Source of the DNA: Erpobdella octoculata
Lineage: Eukaryota; Annelida; Clitellata; Hirudinida; Erpobdellidae
DNA: 64,000 bases
Assembly: GCA_963978895.1 (NCBI GenBank)
Contig: OZ022238.1
Coordinates: 27,543,117-27,607,116 of the forward strand
Direction of reading: 5' to 3'
Shown here: piece after piece, positions 26,832 to 44,770 of the stretch
How positions within the stretch are numbered: the first letter of the stretch is position 1
Layout of the letters: each line of letters starts with the position of its first letter
Position numbers and translations under genes: made by a program
The notes under the pieces: generated by a model
Told to the model about the DNA's origin: nothing
The model's database searches: none
The model's input: only the letters and a program-made list of their open reading frames with translations

Positions 26832-27101
26832 ACATACATACATACATACATACATACATACATACATACATACATACATACATACATACATACATACATA
26901 CATACATACATACATACATACATACATACATACATACATACATACATACATACATACATACATACATACATACATACATACATACATACATACATACATA
27001 CATACATACATACATACATACATACATACATACATACATACATACATACATACATACATACATACATACATACATACATACATACATACATACATACATA
27101 G
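26832..27101. repeat. (CATA)n microsatellite, 270 bp
   Basis: Uninterrupted CATA tetranucleotide repeat. Every frame is open, and the predicted poly(HTYI)/poly(MYVC) proteins are not genes. Confidence 0.98.
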
Positions 27102-27632
27102 AAAATTATGTGTATAGATTGTATGAATGATCTTGATGGAAAACAGACTGAATCACAATCGGCCTCTCCAATTCACCACGAACGCGAACAGCCTAAGATT
27201 GTTGTTTTTATTCTTTTATTTGCTGAATAAAATAAACTCGTCGCCAAACTTACTCATTGAGAGATCAATTATATTTGATTGAACAATGTGTGTATTTCTT
27301 ACTAATTATAAGATGTTCAGCTGCACAATCTGTATAGTCTGTTTGTGCGCTGTTGTATGTGTATACTTGTACTGGGACTGGCTTGCAAAAGCCAGGGGGA
27401 GTTGACATAGCTGTTTATATATATATATCACTAAGTGTCGAATCCATAACAGTGGTGTTTTTTTACAAATAGCATTTCCCCCGATTTTCGCTGCCTGAGG
27501 TTTTCCTTAATTCGCTAATTGGCAGTTGAAAAAAAACTAAAAAGTATAAAACAATTAAATAATATTTTAAACTAGAGATTGCAGCGCAATAATGATATTA
27601 AATAAAAACAATAATAAATTATATATATATTG

Positions 27633-27930
27633 TGGCGGTCTTGCGGTAAAGCGTTAGCTTTTCAGCTTAATATGGCGGTGGTTCGAATTTCACCGACGTC
27701 ATCAGCGTAGCTCCCTTAAGCAAGGGTTGTGTCAGGTTGGGTTGAGTTCAATTTTTTGACACATTCGTGGGTTGGATGGGTTAAATTATTGGAAAAAGTT
27801 TAATTAAAAAAAGAAACTGTGGATTTGGTTGGGTTAAAAAATTTTACTTTTTAGATGGTCGGGCTTGGTTGGATTGAGTAAGTGGTGGGTTGGGTTTGGT
27901 TGTGTCGGCAAAAATAGACCCATTTTCTTT
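27633..27930 (+). mobile_element. tRNA-like SINE head plus GGGTTGGGTT segment
   Basis: GTGGCGGTCTTGCGGTAAAG resembles an A box region. GGTGGTTCGAATTTCACCG is a good B box arm. A GGTTGGGTTGAGTT-rich segment follows at 27735-27910. The order matches the inverted copy at 8470-8745. Confidence 0.55.
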
Positions 27931-28005
27931 TGCACAAAAATAACTTACTATTTTCATTAACCTTTAAAAGAAAGAAAGAGTAAAAAAATCAATTTTTGAT
28001 TGCAG

Positions 28006-34512
<6,507 letters not shown>

Positions 34513-35238
34513 GAAAAGTTGAGATTATTATTGACACCAAAGTTGGGGAACTGCAGGTGTCTTTTATAGTGTTTGTAAATTGAAGTCTTGTCCGACTTAA
34601 GGACGTATTTTAAAATGGTTTTATTGTATGTATATATGATATATATACATTTATATACGATCCTGAATATATTCCATTATGTTTGATCTGTTTACCAAGT
34701 GTTACCAGAAACTGGAATGTTTTGACAGAGCTTGGATACTTTTTATACGTGGATGAAATCGATGCTGAGATGTAACTTCTTCTCAAATGCCATCAATATT
34801 GTTGGTCGTTTTCTGTTTTGCAATGCAAAATCTCTGTCTCTTTAACAACATTGTACTTTTAGAAACCTGCTTAATAATAAATGAAACAATTAAAAGCACT
34901 TCTTCTTATTCCAATAGTTCCATCTTTGTTTTTGGATGACCAAATAGAGGAATTTCTATATCTAAATATTGTTTAATCACTTTTGGTGAATTTTCTACTT
35001 TATTATGCGGTCAATATTTATGGAGCCATCTTTCTTCTATTGCGACACCTTTCCGACAAAACCTAATCACAAACTTTTTGTTTTGTTGAGGCGTGCTTTT
35101 CAGCTGTATTGTAGGCACTATATTATATAGACACTAAACTATATAAGATAAATTTATCAAAGCTATCATAATATTTCATATTTTTATTTGACTGCTTTGC
35201 TGGCTTTTGTTGCAATTAATCATCTATGATGGTGTAAT
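34513..35238. other. bZIP 3' UTR and intergenic
   Basis: Contains the bZIP 3' UTR with AATAAA at 34876-34881. No other gene is seen. Confidence 0.6.
34876..34881 (+). terminator. bZIP poly(A) signal
   Basis: AATAAA about 365 nt beyond the bZIP stop codon. Confidence 0.5.
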
Positions 35239-35240
35239 CT

Positions 35241-35410
35241 TGTTGTTTGTTTTGTTTTGTTTTGTTTTGTTTTGTTTTGTTTTGTTTTGTTTTGTTTTGT
35301 TTTGTTTTGGTTTGGTTTGGTTTGGTTTGGTTTGGTTTGGTTTGGTTTGGTTTGGTTTGGTTTGGTTTGGTTTGGTTTGTTTTGTTTTGTTTTGGTTAGG
35401 TTTGGTTTGT
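35241..35410. repeat. (TTTTG)n/(TTTGG)n pentanucleotide array
   Basis: A run of TTTTG units changes sharply to TTTGG units at about 35310, then back to TTTTG at about 35380. Confidence 0.97.
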
Positions 35411-36125
35411 TACTCAACATTTCTCTGCTTCAATCTCTAACTTACTTGAAATGGAAAACTCTTTGCTCATACATGACGTTGTCTTTCGCCGTGCTTCGGG
35501 ATTTTGCGTTGTTATTTGTTTTATAACTTTGATAACTTTTTATATACTTTTATAAATTTTTATGTCGCATTTAGAGAAAATATGTTGGCTCAATATGTTG
35601 TTGATGTATTTTGTTGATCCTGTTAGAATAAAATACTTCGCTCTCATTCTTTAACGTTGTTCAAATAGTTATTTGTAGGATTGTGTTCCAAGTTAATATC
35701 AAACAATTTTCAAAGTATTCCAATGCAATATTATCTCTTATTTGACTGTGTTTTTAGTTTTTAGAACATTTTGAATCTCTGTTGTGCGCCTGCGTACCTA
35801 GGACCAATCGTTGAGAACTGGTTTCAAATGTTTTCATTCGTTCAAACTGTTTCATGTACATTTTGTAATCGTTAGATATTTTCCGAAAATAATCTTTAAA
35901 ACATTTGAAATTTAATATTTTATTTTGTAAATTTTGCTACTAGAATATTTGAATTGACTAATTTTTTAAAAAGTTGAAACTTTTATTTGTTTTACTTCAT
36001 TTTGTTCAAACTATAATATTGGGGTGCATACAAACACCACCTCGAACCTTCTTTTATTAAAGTTTTAACAGCAGTCGCAACAGTCTATCACAGGGTTTCT
36101 TAACCGGTGGGGTGCACTCCCCAAG
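35411..36125. other. Intergenic, no feature recognised
   Basis: AT-rich sequence without supported coding. The segment near 36092-36125 (CAGGGTTTCTTAACCGG) resembles a hAT end that the next MITE interrupts. Confidence 0.5.
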
Positions 36126-36129
36126 GGGG

Positions 36130-36451
36130 CAGTAGCGTAGCGAAGGGGGCAGAGAGGAGCATTTGCCCCCGGGCGCAACGCTTTGGGGGCGCCAACAAGC
36201 AAACAAAAGACAACAATTTCACCAAAGTTTAGTCATTTTTGAACATGTAAAATTAACAAATTGTATTTTTGCACTATTTCACACTAGTGCTTTCTAAAAT
36301 TTTCTTGGGGAGGGGCTCACCGAGTCCCGATTATGGTTTGGGCGCTTTCGGTTCTCTCGGTTTTGTTAGTCCAATTGGGATGACAGTGGAAGATGGGGGA
36401 GCATTTGTTATACCTTGCCCCCGGGCGCCAGATACCCTCGCTACGCCACTG
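36130..36451. mobile_element. hAT-type MITE (322 bp), CAGTGGCGTAGC family
   Basis: Ends CAGTAGCGTAGCGAAGG and CCCTCGCTACGCCACTG have 8-bp duplications CAAGGGGG/CAAGGGGA (36122-36129, 36452-36459). It is an inverted relative of 13296-13626. Non-coding. Confidence 0.9.
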
Positions 36452-36459
36452 CAAGGGGA

Positions 36460-37530
36460 GAGGGTGTCGTTCTAGTTTAGGGGGGTGAATGAAAAGATTT
36501 CCACTTTTTCCTTCCAAAAAAGCTAATGACCTGGAGGTAGTTGTAGGTATTTTTCAATAATTTTGTTTTCAACAACAGTCACGTGCACGTGTCTCCGAAA
36601 TCGGAATGTGCCGAACCCTATTACACCCCAGTCGTGAAGCTGGTACTCATTTATCGACCAATGAAGGATGAAAGGCTGAGTTGCCTGAACAGTGTGAGTG
36701 AATTCCTTGCTGAACTGAATTACGCCTCACCGTGACTGAGATATCACCGGATATGACAAATCCGGATTCAGCTGGATATCGGATACCGGAGCTATTTTTG
36801 GATTTCAGATAATAAAATTTAGTCTAAACTTGTGTTAGGTCAAAACCAATTGAAAGATGAACGCAACTCAAAGGCAGTGTTCGAAACTGTTATTCATAGA
36901 AAGATAATCATAAGTTATGACAGTCAACAAGCAAAAACAGTTTTTTCATAAATAAAGTCATTTATATGAGACATTTGAAATAAAGTAAAAACATTTTAAT
37001 TCTAAGAAATATAAGTTACTCAGCCCTCTCATGTGTGGAATATAGTGAACATTTTCTGCAGTACTGAAAAGTTGCCTACCTGAAACACAACTATATATGG
37101 AGGTGACCAGCCAGTGCATTGAACCGTCAGGTACATTTATAGCAAAATACGTCTGAACGAAACTCCAAGCACTATTTAGAAAATCAGCCATGATAAGATT
37201 TGCAATTGTTGATTTAAATCATCTGCTGATACAACGTTACTCATTACGGCTAACAAGTTTTTTATAAAAAAAAGTATCTGCGTTGTTTATTTTTGTTCTT
37301 GTTTTCTAATTTTTTACCGGATAATAAGTGCCGGATAGGATACCGGATTTTGACCGGATATCTGATCGAATACTGGATGCAACAGGATATCCGGTATACC
37401 CCAACATTTTAACAACGTTATTTGAGACATTGCCAACGTGGTTATTATCCATGATATTAGCGAGTTCTTGAGAAAGCATGAATTCTCTAGCATCAAAAAA
37501 AGTTCTGATAAAATAAAATATATTACAAAC
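36460..37530. other. Intergenic with GGATAT/CCGGATA-rich segments
   Basis: Two clusters of CCGGATAT-like motifs (36740-36800 and 37315-37400) bracket about 500 bp of AT-rich DNA. They could be the ends of one decayed element. No genes are seen. Confidence 0.4.
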
Positions 37531-37540
37531 TAATTACAAC

Positions 37541-37546
37541 TTTATT
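37541..37546 (-). terminator. NK2.2 poly(A) signal
   Basis: TTTATT on plus (AATAAA on minus), about 175 nt past the NK2.2 stop codon. Confidence 0.5.
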
Positions 37547-37718
37547 CAAAAAAAATAAAAAAAAATTGCGCTAACAATTCAACAAGAAAGTTGACAATTT
37601 TAATGTCAGATCGAGATCGAGTTTTCAAGAGCAGGTCAGGACTTATGAAATGAAAGTGCCTCGGTGACTGCTTTCAAGACTTGGGAAACGTGGGATCTGC
37701 GTGTTTGTTAAAAAATAT

Positions 37719-40700
37719 TTATTCTAAGTTTTTCTCTGATTTAGAATTGTCGATGTCGGTTTTCCTGCTGTTTCTGTTGTCGTCTGTTTCGATGCTATTC
37801 AGGTGAACAACTGGCGGTGATTGGCTGTGGAAATTTTTATAGAACTTGCTGTTGTTTTGAGGCGTGTAGTCGATGGAGCAGTTGATGCCATTAGTCGTGC
37901 TCATCTGATCACTGTAAGGTTTTTTCTTTAGACTTTTGAGATGATGGCTGTCTATGGTGAGATTTCTATCAGTCAAACTGTTTATATGGTTTTGAAAATG
38001 TGATTGACCCGAAGTTTCTTTAGCAGAGTAAACAAACTGACGATTACTATGGAGTAGGGGATGATTGCTGAATGGAGACCAGGTCTGGGGGCAGTGCCCC
38101 AAAAGAGCTGGGTACGACGAAAATGGAGAAGTCAAAACGTGGTGGCTGTCTGATGGTGATTTGCTTTTGCTATGGTTGACATTAGGCATCTGACAGAGTT
38201 TGCCGTCTTTCACGAGAACTGGAACAGCCACACGTCTGGGGGCTGGCAGAGGTGTAAGTTCCAATCCACGTTCCTGCCTGGAATTAATAAAATTTGCAAA
38301 TTTTAATCAAATGAAAAGTTTTATTATGTTCATAAACAAATTTATTTAAATCTTAGCATGCACGTTAATTTCAAGTGTTCTGATGCGAGAGTATAGGACG
38401 AACAACATTTGGTTGTGGCTGCAAGATTACCACAGCTTACTTATTTTTTTCAAACAGTTCCTAATTGGCTACGCCAAGTCTTTTGAAATCAAGCTACTAT
38501 TATTAATTATCAGTCTATTATTCTTATAGCTTGGTGACATTCAACTCTGGCATGCAAGTTGTATGCGCCCATATACATTACATATGTTAAGATTTAAGAT
38601 CACAAATATATAATTAAAGAAACTGAGACTTTGTTATAAATAAAAGCTTATAAAGCTTCCATTGAAAGATCAGTCAGTCATTTAAATTATTATTTTGATA
38701 ATTTCAATGAATTGCTACTTTAGCAGATTTTTCATTAAAATTTTGGTGAAGTAGTTTCCACGAGTTAATACGATCAATCATTCAATAGCGTTTAATAAGT
38801 GAATGCTTCAAATTTCAACGCCGATCGATTTTACTAGGAAGCCTGTTAATTAAAGTTTAATTAGAGGAATTAATTTCAATTAGGCCTGTCACATCGCTAA
38901 TATAATGGAAGATTTTTCCTGCTGCAGCAACTACATAATTTTATTATGCGATCAGATTTGCGAGGATTACAATCTAAATGCTGTCTATTCAATGTATGTA
39001 TGTATGTATGTATGTATGTATGTATGTATGTATGTATGTATGTATGTATGTATGTATGTATGTATGTATGTATGTATGTATGTATGTATGTATGTATGTA
39101 TGTATGTATGTATGTATGTATGTATGTATGTATGTATGTATGTATGTATGTATGTATGTATGTATGTATGTATGTATGTATGTATGTATGTATGTATGTA
39201 TGTATGTATGTATGTATGTATGTATGTATGTATGTATGTATGTATGTATGTATGTATGTATGTATGTATGTATGTATGTATGTATGTATGTATGTATGTA
39301 TGTATGTATGTATGTATGTATGTATGTATGTATGTATGTATGTATGTATGTATGTATGTATGTATGTATGTATGTATGTATGTATGTATGTATGTATGTA
39401 TGTATGTATGTATGTATGTATGTATGTATGTATGTATGTATGTATGTATGTATGTATGTATGTATGTATGTATGTATGTATGTATGTATGTATGTATGTA
39501 TGTATGTATGTATGTATGTATGTATGTATGTATGTATGTATGTATGTATGTATGTATGTATGTATGTATGTATGTATGTATGTATGTATGTATGTATGTA
39601 TGTATGTATGTATGTATGTATGTATGTATGTATGTATGTATGTATGTATGTATGTATGTATGTATGTATGTATGTATGTATGTATGTATGTATGTATGTA
39701 TGTATGTATGTATGTATGTATGTATGTATGTATGTATGTATGTATGTATGTATGTATGTATGTATGTATGTATGTATGTATGTATGTATGTATGTATGTA
39801 TGTATGTATGTATGTATGTATGTATGTATGTATGTATGTATGTATGTATGTATGTATGTATGTATGTATGTATGTATGTATGTATGTATGTATGTATGTA
39901 TGTATGTATGTATGTATGTATGTATGTATGTATGTATGTATGTATGTATGTATGTATGTATGTATGTATGTATGTATGTATGTATGTATGTATGTATGTA
40001 TGTATGTATGTATGTATGTATGTATGTATGTATGTATGTATGTATGTATGTATGTATGTATGTATGTATGTATGTATGTATGTATGTATGTATGTATGTA
40101 TGTATGTATGTTTGTATGTATGTATGTATACATACATGTATGTAATGAGTTTAATTTACCTGGCTTTCTTTAGCTTGTAGCGATGATTTTGAAACCAGAT
40201 TTTCACTTGGGTTGGGCTGAGTCTGAGAATGCTTGCGAGATGTTCTCTCTCTGGAGCAGAGAGATATCTCTGCTGACGAAAGCGTCTCTCGAGCTCGTAA
40301 GTTTGACTTTTAGAAAAGAGAACTCTTCTTTTCTTCTTGTTCATGTTCTGTTCAGTGGTTGACATGAAATTGTTTCCATCAATGTTGATGTTATTGTCGT
40401 CGCTGTCGTCCGAATAGCACTCGCCGTTTTTGATCAAACCACTGGCCGAACATCGACCTTCTCCACTCATGTCAGTTTCTTCTGTTTCCATATTTTCCCC
40501 TTGTTTGTTCTTCAGTGCGTCAATTTCGTCGTCACTCCTGCAATGTCTCACTCTGTCGTGGAATCCATTCATGTCATACTCACCATTCTCGTTAGAGAAA
40601 CTTCCTCGGTAAAATGAAACCGGTCTTCCGTTGTTAAAGTTGTCGCCATACACGCCGTGCAATCCGTTCTTAAATGTTGCGGTTAATAGTTCAGGATCAC

Positions 40701-41766
40701 AAAAACCGTTTGCTTCTTTAGATAGTTCACTTGATAAACGTTTAACGTGTTCGCGGTCATCATTTGAATGTTCGCTGAGAACGTGATGATCGTCGATTTG
40801 ATTTGATTTAGAGTCTTGTCTTGATTCGCAGCTTTCTTGTTCATCGTCACTGTCGCTCGAGAGATTGTAATCTTTCTTCTCAAAACTGTGACCGTTCATT
40901 GAGCCGTTCTTGTAGAAGCGATTTTTGTGCGAAAACAAATGCGGCATGGAAGATGGCGAAACTGTTTAAAATTAAAAAAAAGAAACTAAACGTCATTATA
41001 AAATAGCATTTTTTTATTTATCGTTAAGTTGGCCATGATATTCAAAATTTTAAATATTTAAATATTTTGTTTTTATTAAACCGTGTTTACCTTGATGATG
41101 GAAAACGTTGGCGAAATCCACCCTGGAATAGCAGATGATGTTGTTGTCAATGCTGAGTTTCGAGAAATCTCTGCTATCGAGAAGATTAGGAGAAAACATG
41201 TTTACAGGATTGGAGAGAAAATACGGAAAAAGGTTTCTAATCGGTTCCGTACATTTGGAATTGTACTGATGTTTTGAATTGGTGTGGTGGTTTTGTTGGT
41301 GGCGGATGTGATTCAATCTCTTGTTACCGTGGAAAGACGACTCTGCTTCTGAATCGCTTTCTGACTGAGTGCCAACCACAACGTTGTTTTCGGCTTCTCC
41401 GTTCCTCACTGAGCTTTCAGAACTGTCAGGGTTGTTGTTGTTACCGTTGTCGTTGCTGCAGTTGTCGCTGCCGATGCCGCTCGAGTCGCTTTCTTTGGCG
41501 TCTTTGCGCTTCGGGGGTGAGGGAGTCGTGTCCGAGTAGAATCTTTCTGATTCGCTGCATTCCTCTGAGGATGTTATTGTGTTGTTGTTTCCACTACTGC
41601 TGCTGCTACCATTGCTGTGGCATTTGTGGCTCTTGTTGCGGTGGCAGTTTTTTTTGTCGTAGCTGGACTGTGACGAAGATGACGATTGAGATCCATCGTC
41701 TGACATGGCCTTTTGCTCATTGGTGCCCTTCAAAATGCTGTCAACACTGAAGCTTACTTTGATCAT
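37719..41766 (-). CDS. NK2.2: NK2.2/vnd homeobox transcription factor (3 exons, 678 aa)
   Basis: NK2.2 (vertebrate Nkx2.2, fly vnd) patterns the ventral or medial nerve cord. Exons: 41091-41766, 40160-40961 and 37719-38277; phases 1 and 2; all GT-AG. Exon 1 begins [14 protein letters not shown], a TN/eh1-like motif, then long Ser/Asn/Asp-rich stretches. Exon 2 ends with the homeodomain (about residues 434-493): [20 protein letters not shown], then [10 protein letters not shown] and [15 protein letters not shown]. Tyr54 is diagnostic of the NK-2 class. Exon 3 opens with the NK2-specific domain ([20 protein letters not shown]). The splice right after the homeodomain joins KKA-R-QERG cleanly. 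Length is near fly vnd and well above vertebrate Nkx2.2. Intron 2 contains a 1.14-kb TATG array. CCAAT and TATA-like motifs lie upstream at 42063-42151. Confidence 0.95.
38993..40129. repeat. (TATG)n microsatellite, 1.14 kb, in NK2.2 intron 2
   Basis: About 280 tetranucleotide units run almost without interruption; the first change is a TTTG at about 40111. The array ends only about 30 bp from the homeobox-exon splice donor. The long MYVC/HTYI frames are by-products. Confidence 0.98.
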
Positions 41767-42062
41767 GTTTGTTGTCTTACAGGTGTTTTTAATTGTTTAA
41801 AAAAAAATTTAAATTATTCTAATGTTGATTTTTTATTCGATCAACAACTCTGTTGAAGTGGAATTGTTCTGATCACCTAATGTTCAAAATAAGAGAGAGA
41901 TGTCGAGAGATGCTGGTGACATGCGCATTGCAACTTTTCTGTTCGTTTGTTGTTTGAGATTTCTCGGCAAGCAATAAATTTGCATTGAAGATCTTGGAGA
42001 AGTTTCAAATTGAAGCACTCAAGAAGTAAACAGAACGAATGTCTCTTTTCCTACTAGCTGCT

Positions 42063-42151
42063 TTTATCTACTTTCAGGAGCTGTCGATCAATTTTAAACC
42101 AGCCAATGACATCAAGTATCTTCTCCAGTGCGAGCTTCACCATTGGCTGGT
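42063..42151 (-). promoter_or_regulatory. Putative NK2.2 promoter: inverted CCAAT pair and TATA-like box
   Basis: ACCAGCCAATG (42098-42108) and CATTGGCTGGT (42141-42151) form a perfect 11-bp inverted repeat with a CCAAT box in each arm. CTTTTATC (42061-42068) reads GATAAAAG on the minus strand, a TATA-like box just downstream in the sense of NK2.2. The start codon lies about 295 nt further. Confidence 0.45.
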
Positions 42152-43150
42152 CGTTTCTTACGCAGGAAGCGATTGAAGCAGACGGCATCTCCACATGATT
42201 TGCGCATGTTTCATTTCTTCTTCTTCTTTCTTCCTTTCTTCTTTCTTGCTGACTGTTTGAGAACGATTTAACACAATTGATTCAAGAATTGTTTAGAAAC
42301 AAATATTAAATACACACATACACACTCACTTATACATAGACATACACGCACACATAAAATTCTTGAAGTCTGGTCGCGTGACTGAATAAAAATGGGTTAA
42401 AGTTGAAGTTTGATGACCTGGTAAGTTTGAATATAATCATCCATTATAGCTTTGCATAATATGTTTATTTAATAGATGTTCGAAGTAGACTGAACAGAGC
42501 TTTATAACTTATAATAACAATTATTTTACTTCGTTCTGTACCAAAAATGTTTATCAGGTAATTCAACTGTAAGATAACAACATTATTTAATTATCAGATA
42601 TTTAATTTTTATTTTTTCCACTCCCATGAAAACTCTCTGGAAAAATTTCAAAGTGAAAAAAGTAATTCCAGTGGCGTTAAATGTTTTGATGTTCACAAAT
42701 CATGAAATCAATATTAAATATGAAAACGTCACTACTAATTGACGTATTTAATTGAATCGTGCCAATCACACTGAGTAAGTATATGGTACTGATGTATCTC
42801 TCTCTCTTTCTCATCTTGCTTCGCTCTCTCGTTTTCTTTCTTTTGCTTTTGCTCTTTAATGGTTTTCAACACCACTCTGTACCACGCAAACACATATGCA
42901 CATGCACAATGCACATATGCACAGCATAAATGCACACACACATATACACAAACATACACAATAATACACATAAACACACTTAGAAATGTGGAAAAAGAAT
43001 CAGGTTTACCTGGAAATATATTCCTTTATTTTTGAAAATATTTTTCGATATTTCGTTGACAATTATTACTTCATTTATAGTTACAATAAGAAATGCGTTA
43101 TATTTATTAACGAAAATATCAAGATCCTATCTAATATTATAATGATTTTA
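42152..43150. other. NK2.2 upstream intergenic region
   Basis: No gene recognised. CT-rich and CA-rich microsatellites at about 42215-42245 and 42890-42975. May contain regulatory DNA for NK2.2. Confidence 0.5.
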
Positions 43151-43157
43151 GCTATAT

Positions 43158-43420
43158 CAGAAGTGGCATGGGTTCATTTTTGGCAACCCACCATTTTCTC
43201 AACCCAACCCAACCTAATCCAACATACTTGGAAACTTGAATTTTCTAACCCAACCCAACTCACAGCTAAAAAAAATTTTTATTAAAATTTTTTTTTTAAA
43301 TTTTTTCGACAACCCAACCAACGCATTAGTCAAAAATTTGCACCCAACCTAGCCTAACCCAACCCGAGCCGACCCAACCCAAACCAACCAATGGGTCAAC
43401 CCAACCCATGCCCACCTCTG
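43158..43420. mobile_element. hAT-type MITE (263 bp), CAGARGTGG/GGGTTGGGTT family
   Basis: Ends CAGAAGTGGCATGGGTT and AACCCATGCCCACCTCTG have perfect 8-bp duplications AGCTATAT (43150-43157, 43421-43428). The body is built of AACCC/CCAACC blocks around an AT core. This copy defines the family also seen at 8470, 27735, 43856 and 52076. Confidence 0.92.
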
Positions 43421-43855
43421 AGCTATATAATGAATAATAATCGTACGAAGTAGAACGAACCTCCATTTATGTCGTTCCGCAAAACGTTTAACCCGACAAA
43501 TCCGAATCAATTCGACACAAAATTAAAAAAAAATCATAATACTTTTATTTATTTAAAACTACAAATCTTTCAGCTATTCTTTTTCTGCAAAGTTACTTAA
43601 TAATGTTATTGAACAATAAATACGACTTGGCTTTGTTTAAAAAATATGAGACTTCCAGAACTTACGTTACTTAAATAAAAATTATTTATTCTGTTTATGA
43701 TTTGATAACTTAAATTTTTAATATTGAAACAATACTGAAATTTCTGTTTTTCTGTTTAAGTATAAATTAATTTTTTAACTTTTATAACTCGCTACATATA
43801 ATTTGTGATGATTATACATTTATGGACCCAAAAAAGAATTAAACGCAGTATGTCA

Positions 43856-44033
43856 CAGAGATGGACACGAGTCACTTACTCAAAATTTACTTCAATTTAC
43901 TTAAAATTAAATAAAATATTTGAAATTTTTATTCAATTCATACCAACCCGACCCACGCATGTTTAAAAAAAATTGGATCCAAGCCACCCCCCCCTGTGTC
44001 TACCCAACCCATCTTCACCTCTGATCCGACATG
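43856..44033. mobile_element. Degenerate MITE of the same family
   Basis: Ends CAGAGATGGACACG and CATCTTCACCTCTG. The target duplication is not conserved and the body is shortened. Confidence 0.6.
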
Positions 44034-44384
44034 ATACGGCTTCCAGGTCGATCCGACCAGCACTCAGCTTGTTAGCGAATATTGTCATTAATGTATTTAA
44101 GTCTAGTGTGATAAAGTACCATATGTGTCAATCGTGTGAAAAGTAAAAAGCACTTAATTAAATGTTACGTGTTTACTTGTTGTTATTGCTGTTATTATTG
44201 ATATTGTGCTTGTATCGTGTATACTTAACATAATAAACACTTAATTAATGGTGTTTCTTATGCAATATTCGTACTGACGTTTTTATGTCACGTGACACGT
44301 GTGGAAAGAACTTATTTTAATTGTTACCACCATCCTTTTAATAATCGTCGCCCCTCTTCTTCATACTCCTAATCATCATCACCA

Positions 44385-44534
44385 CCATCATTATCATCAT
44401 CCTTGCCGCGCCACCGTCGTCCTCGTCGTCGTCGTCATCACAACAACGACCACCACCAGCACCAACTCCGCCGCCACCACCACCATCACCACCACAACCA
44501 CCATCACCATCACCATCATCATCACCATCACCAC

Positions 44535-44589
<55 letters not shown>

Positions 44590-44600
44590 ATCATCGTCCT
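44385..44600. repeat. (CAT/CAC/CGT)n trinucleotide tract
   Basis: Interrupted trinucleotide repeats ending in a regular CATCGT hexamer array (about 44535-44590). The poly-Asp and poly-His frames are by-products. Confidence 0.95.
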
Positions 44601-44770
44601 CTTTCTTGACTTCTCTTTGTGTCAATGACATCTGACTCTTATGTAGCTTAAAAATGATTTTTAAAAAACATTGTGTACAGTAAAAAATTCTTCATGGTTC
44701 GATTGAGCTGTGAGGATAAACAAACTTAACCAAACTTTTCATTTTTATTCGTCAGAGCACAAAAAACTAT

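Noticed and set aside
26781..27101. CRISPR-like or satellite array
   Set aside because: Simple tetranucleotide repeat in a eukaryotic genome; no spacers.
26781..27130. Poly(MYVC)/poly(HTYI) ORFs
   Set aside because: CATA microsatellite only.
38905..40180. Five long ORFs (about 380-420 aa) of MYVC or HTYI repeats
   Set aside because: They are translations of the TATG microsatellite in an NK2.2 intron; all frames are open because the unit lacks stop codons in these registers.
41083..41750. Cys-rich plus-strand ORFs over NK2.2 exon 1
   Set aside because: Antisense shadows of Ser/Asn-rich codons in the real exon.
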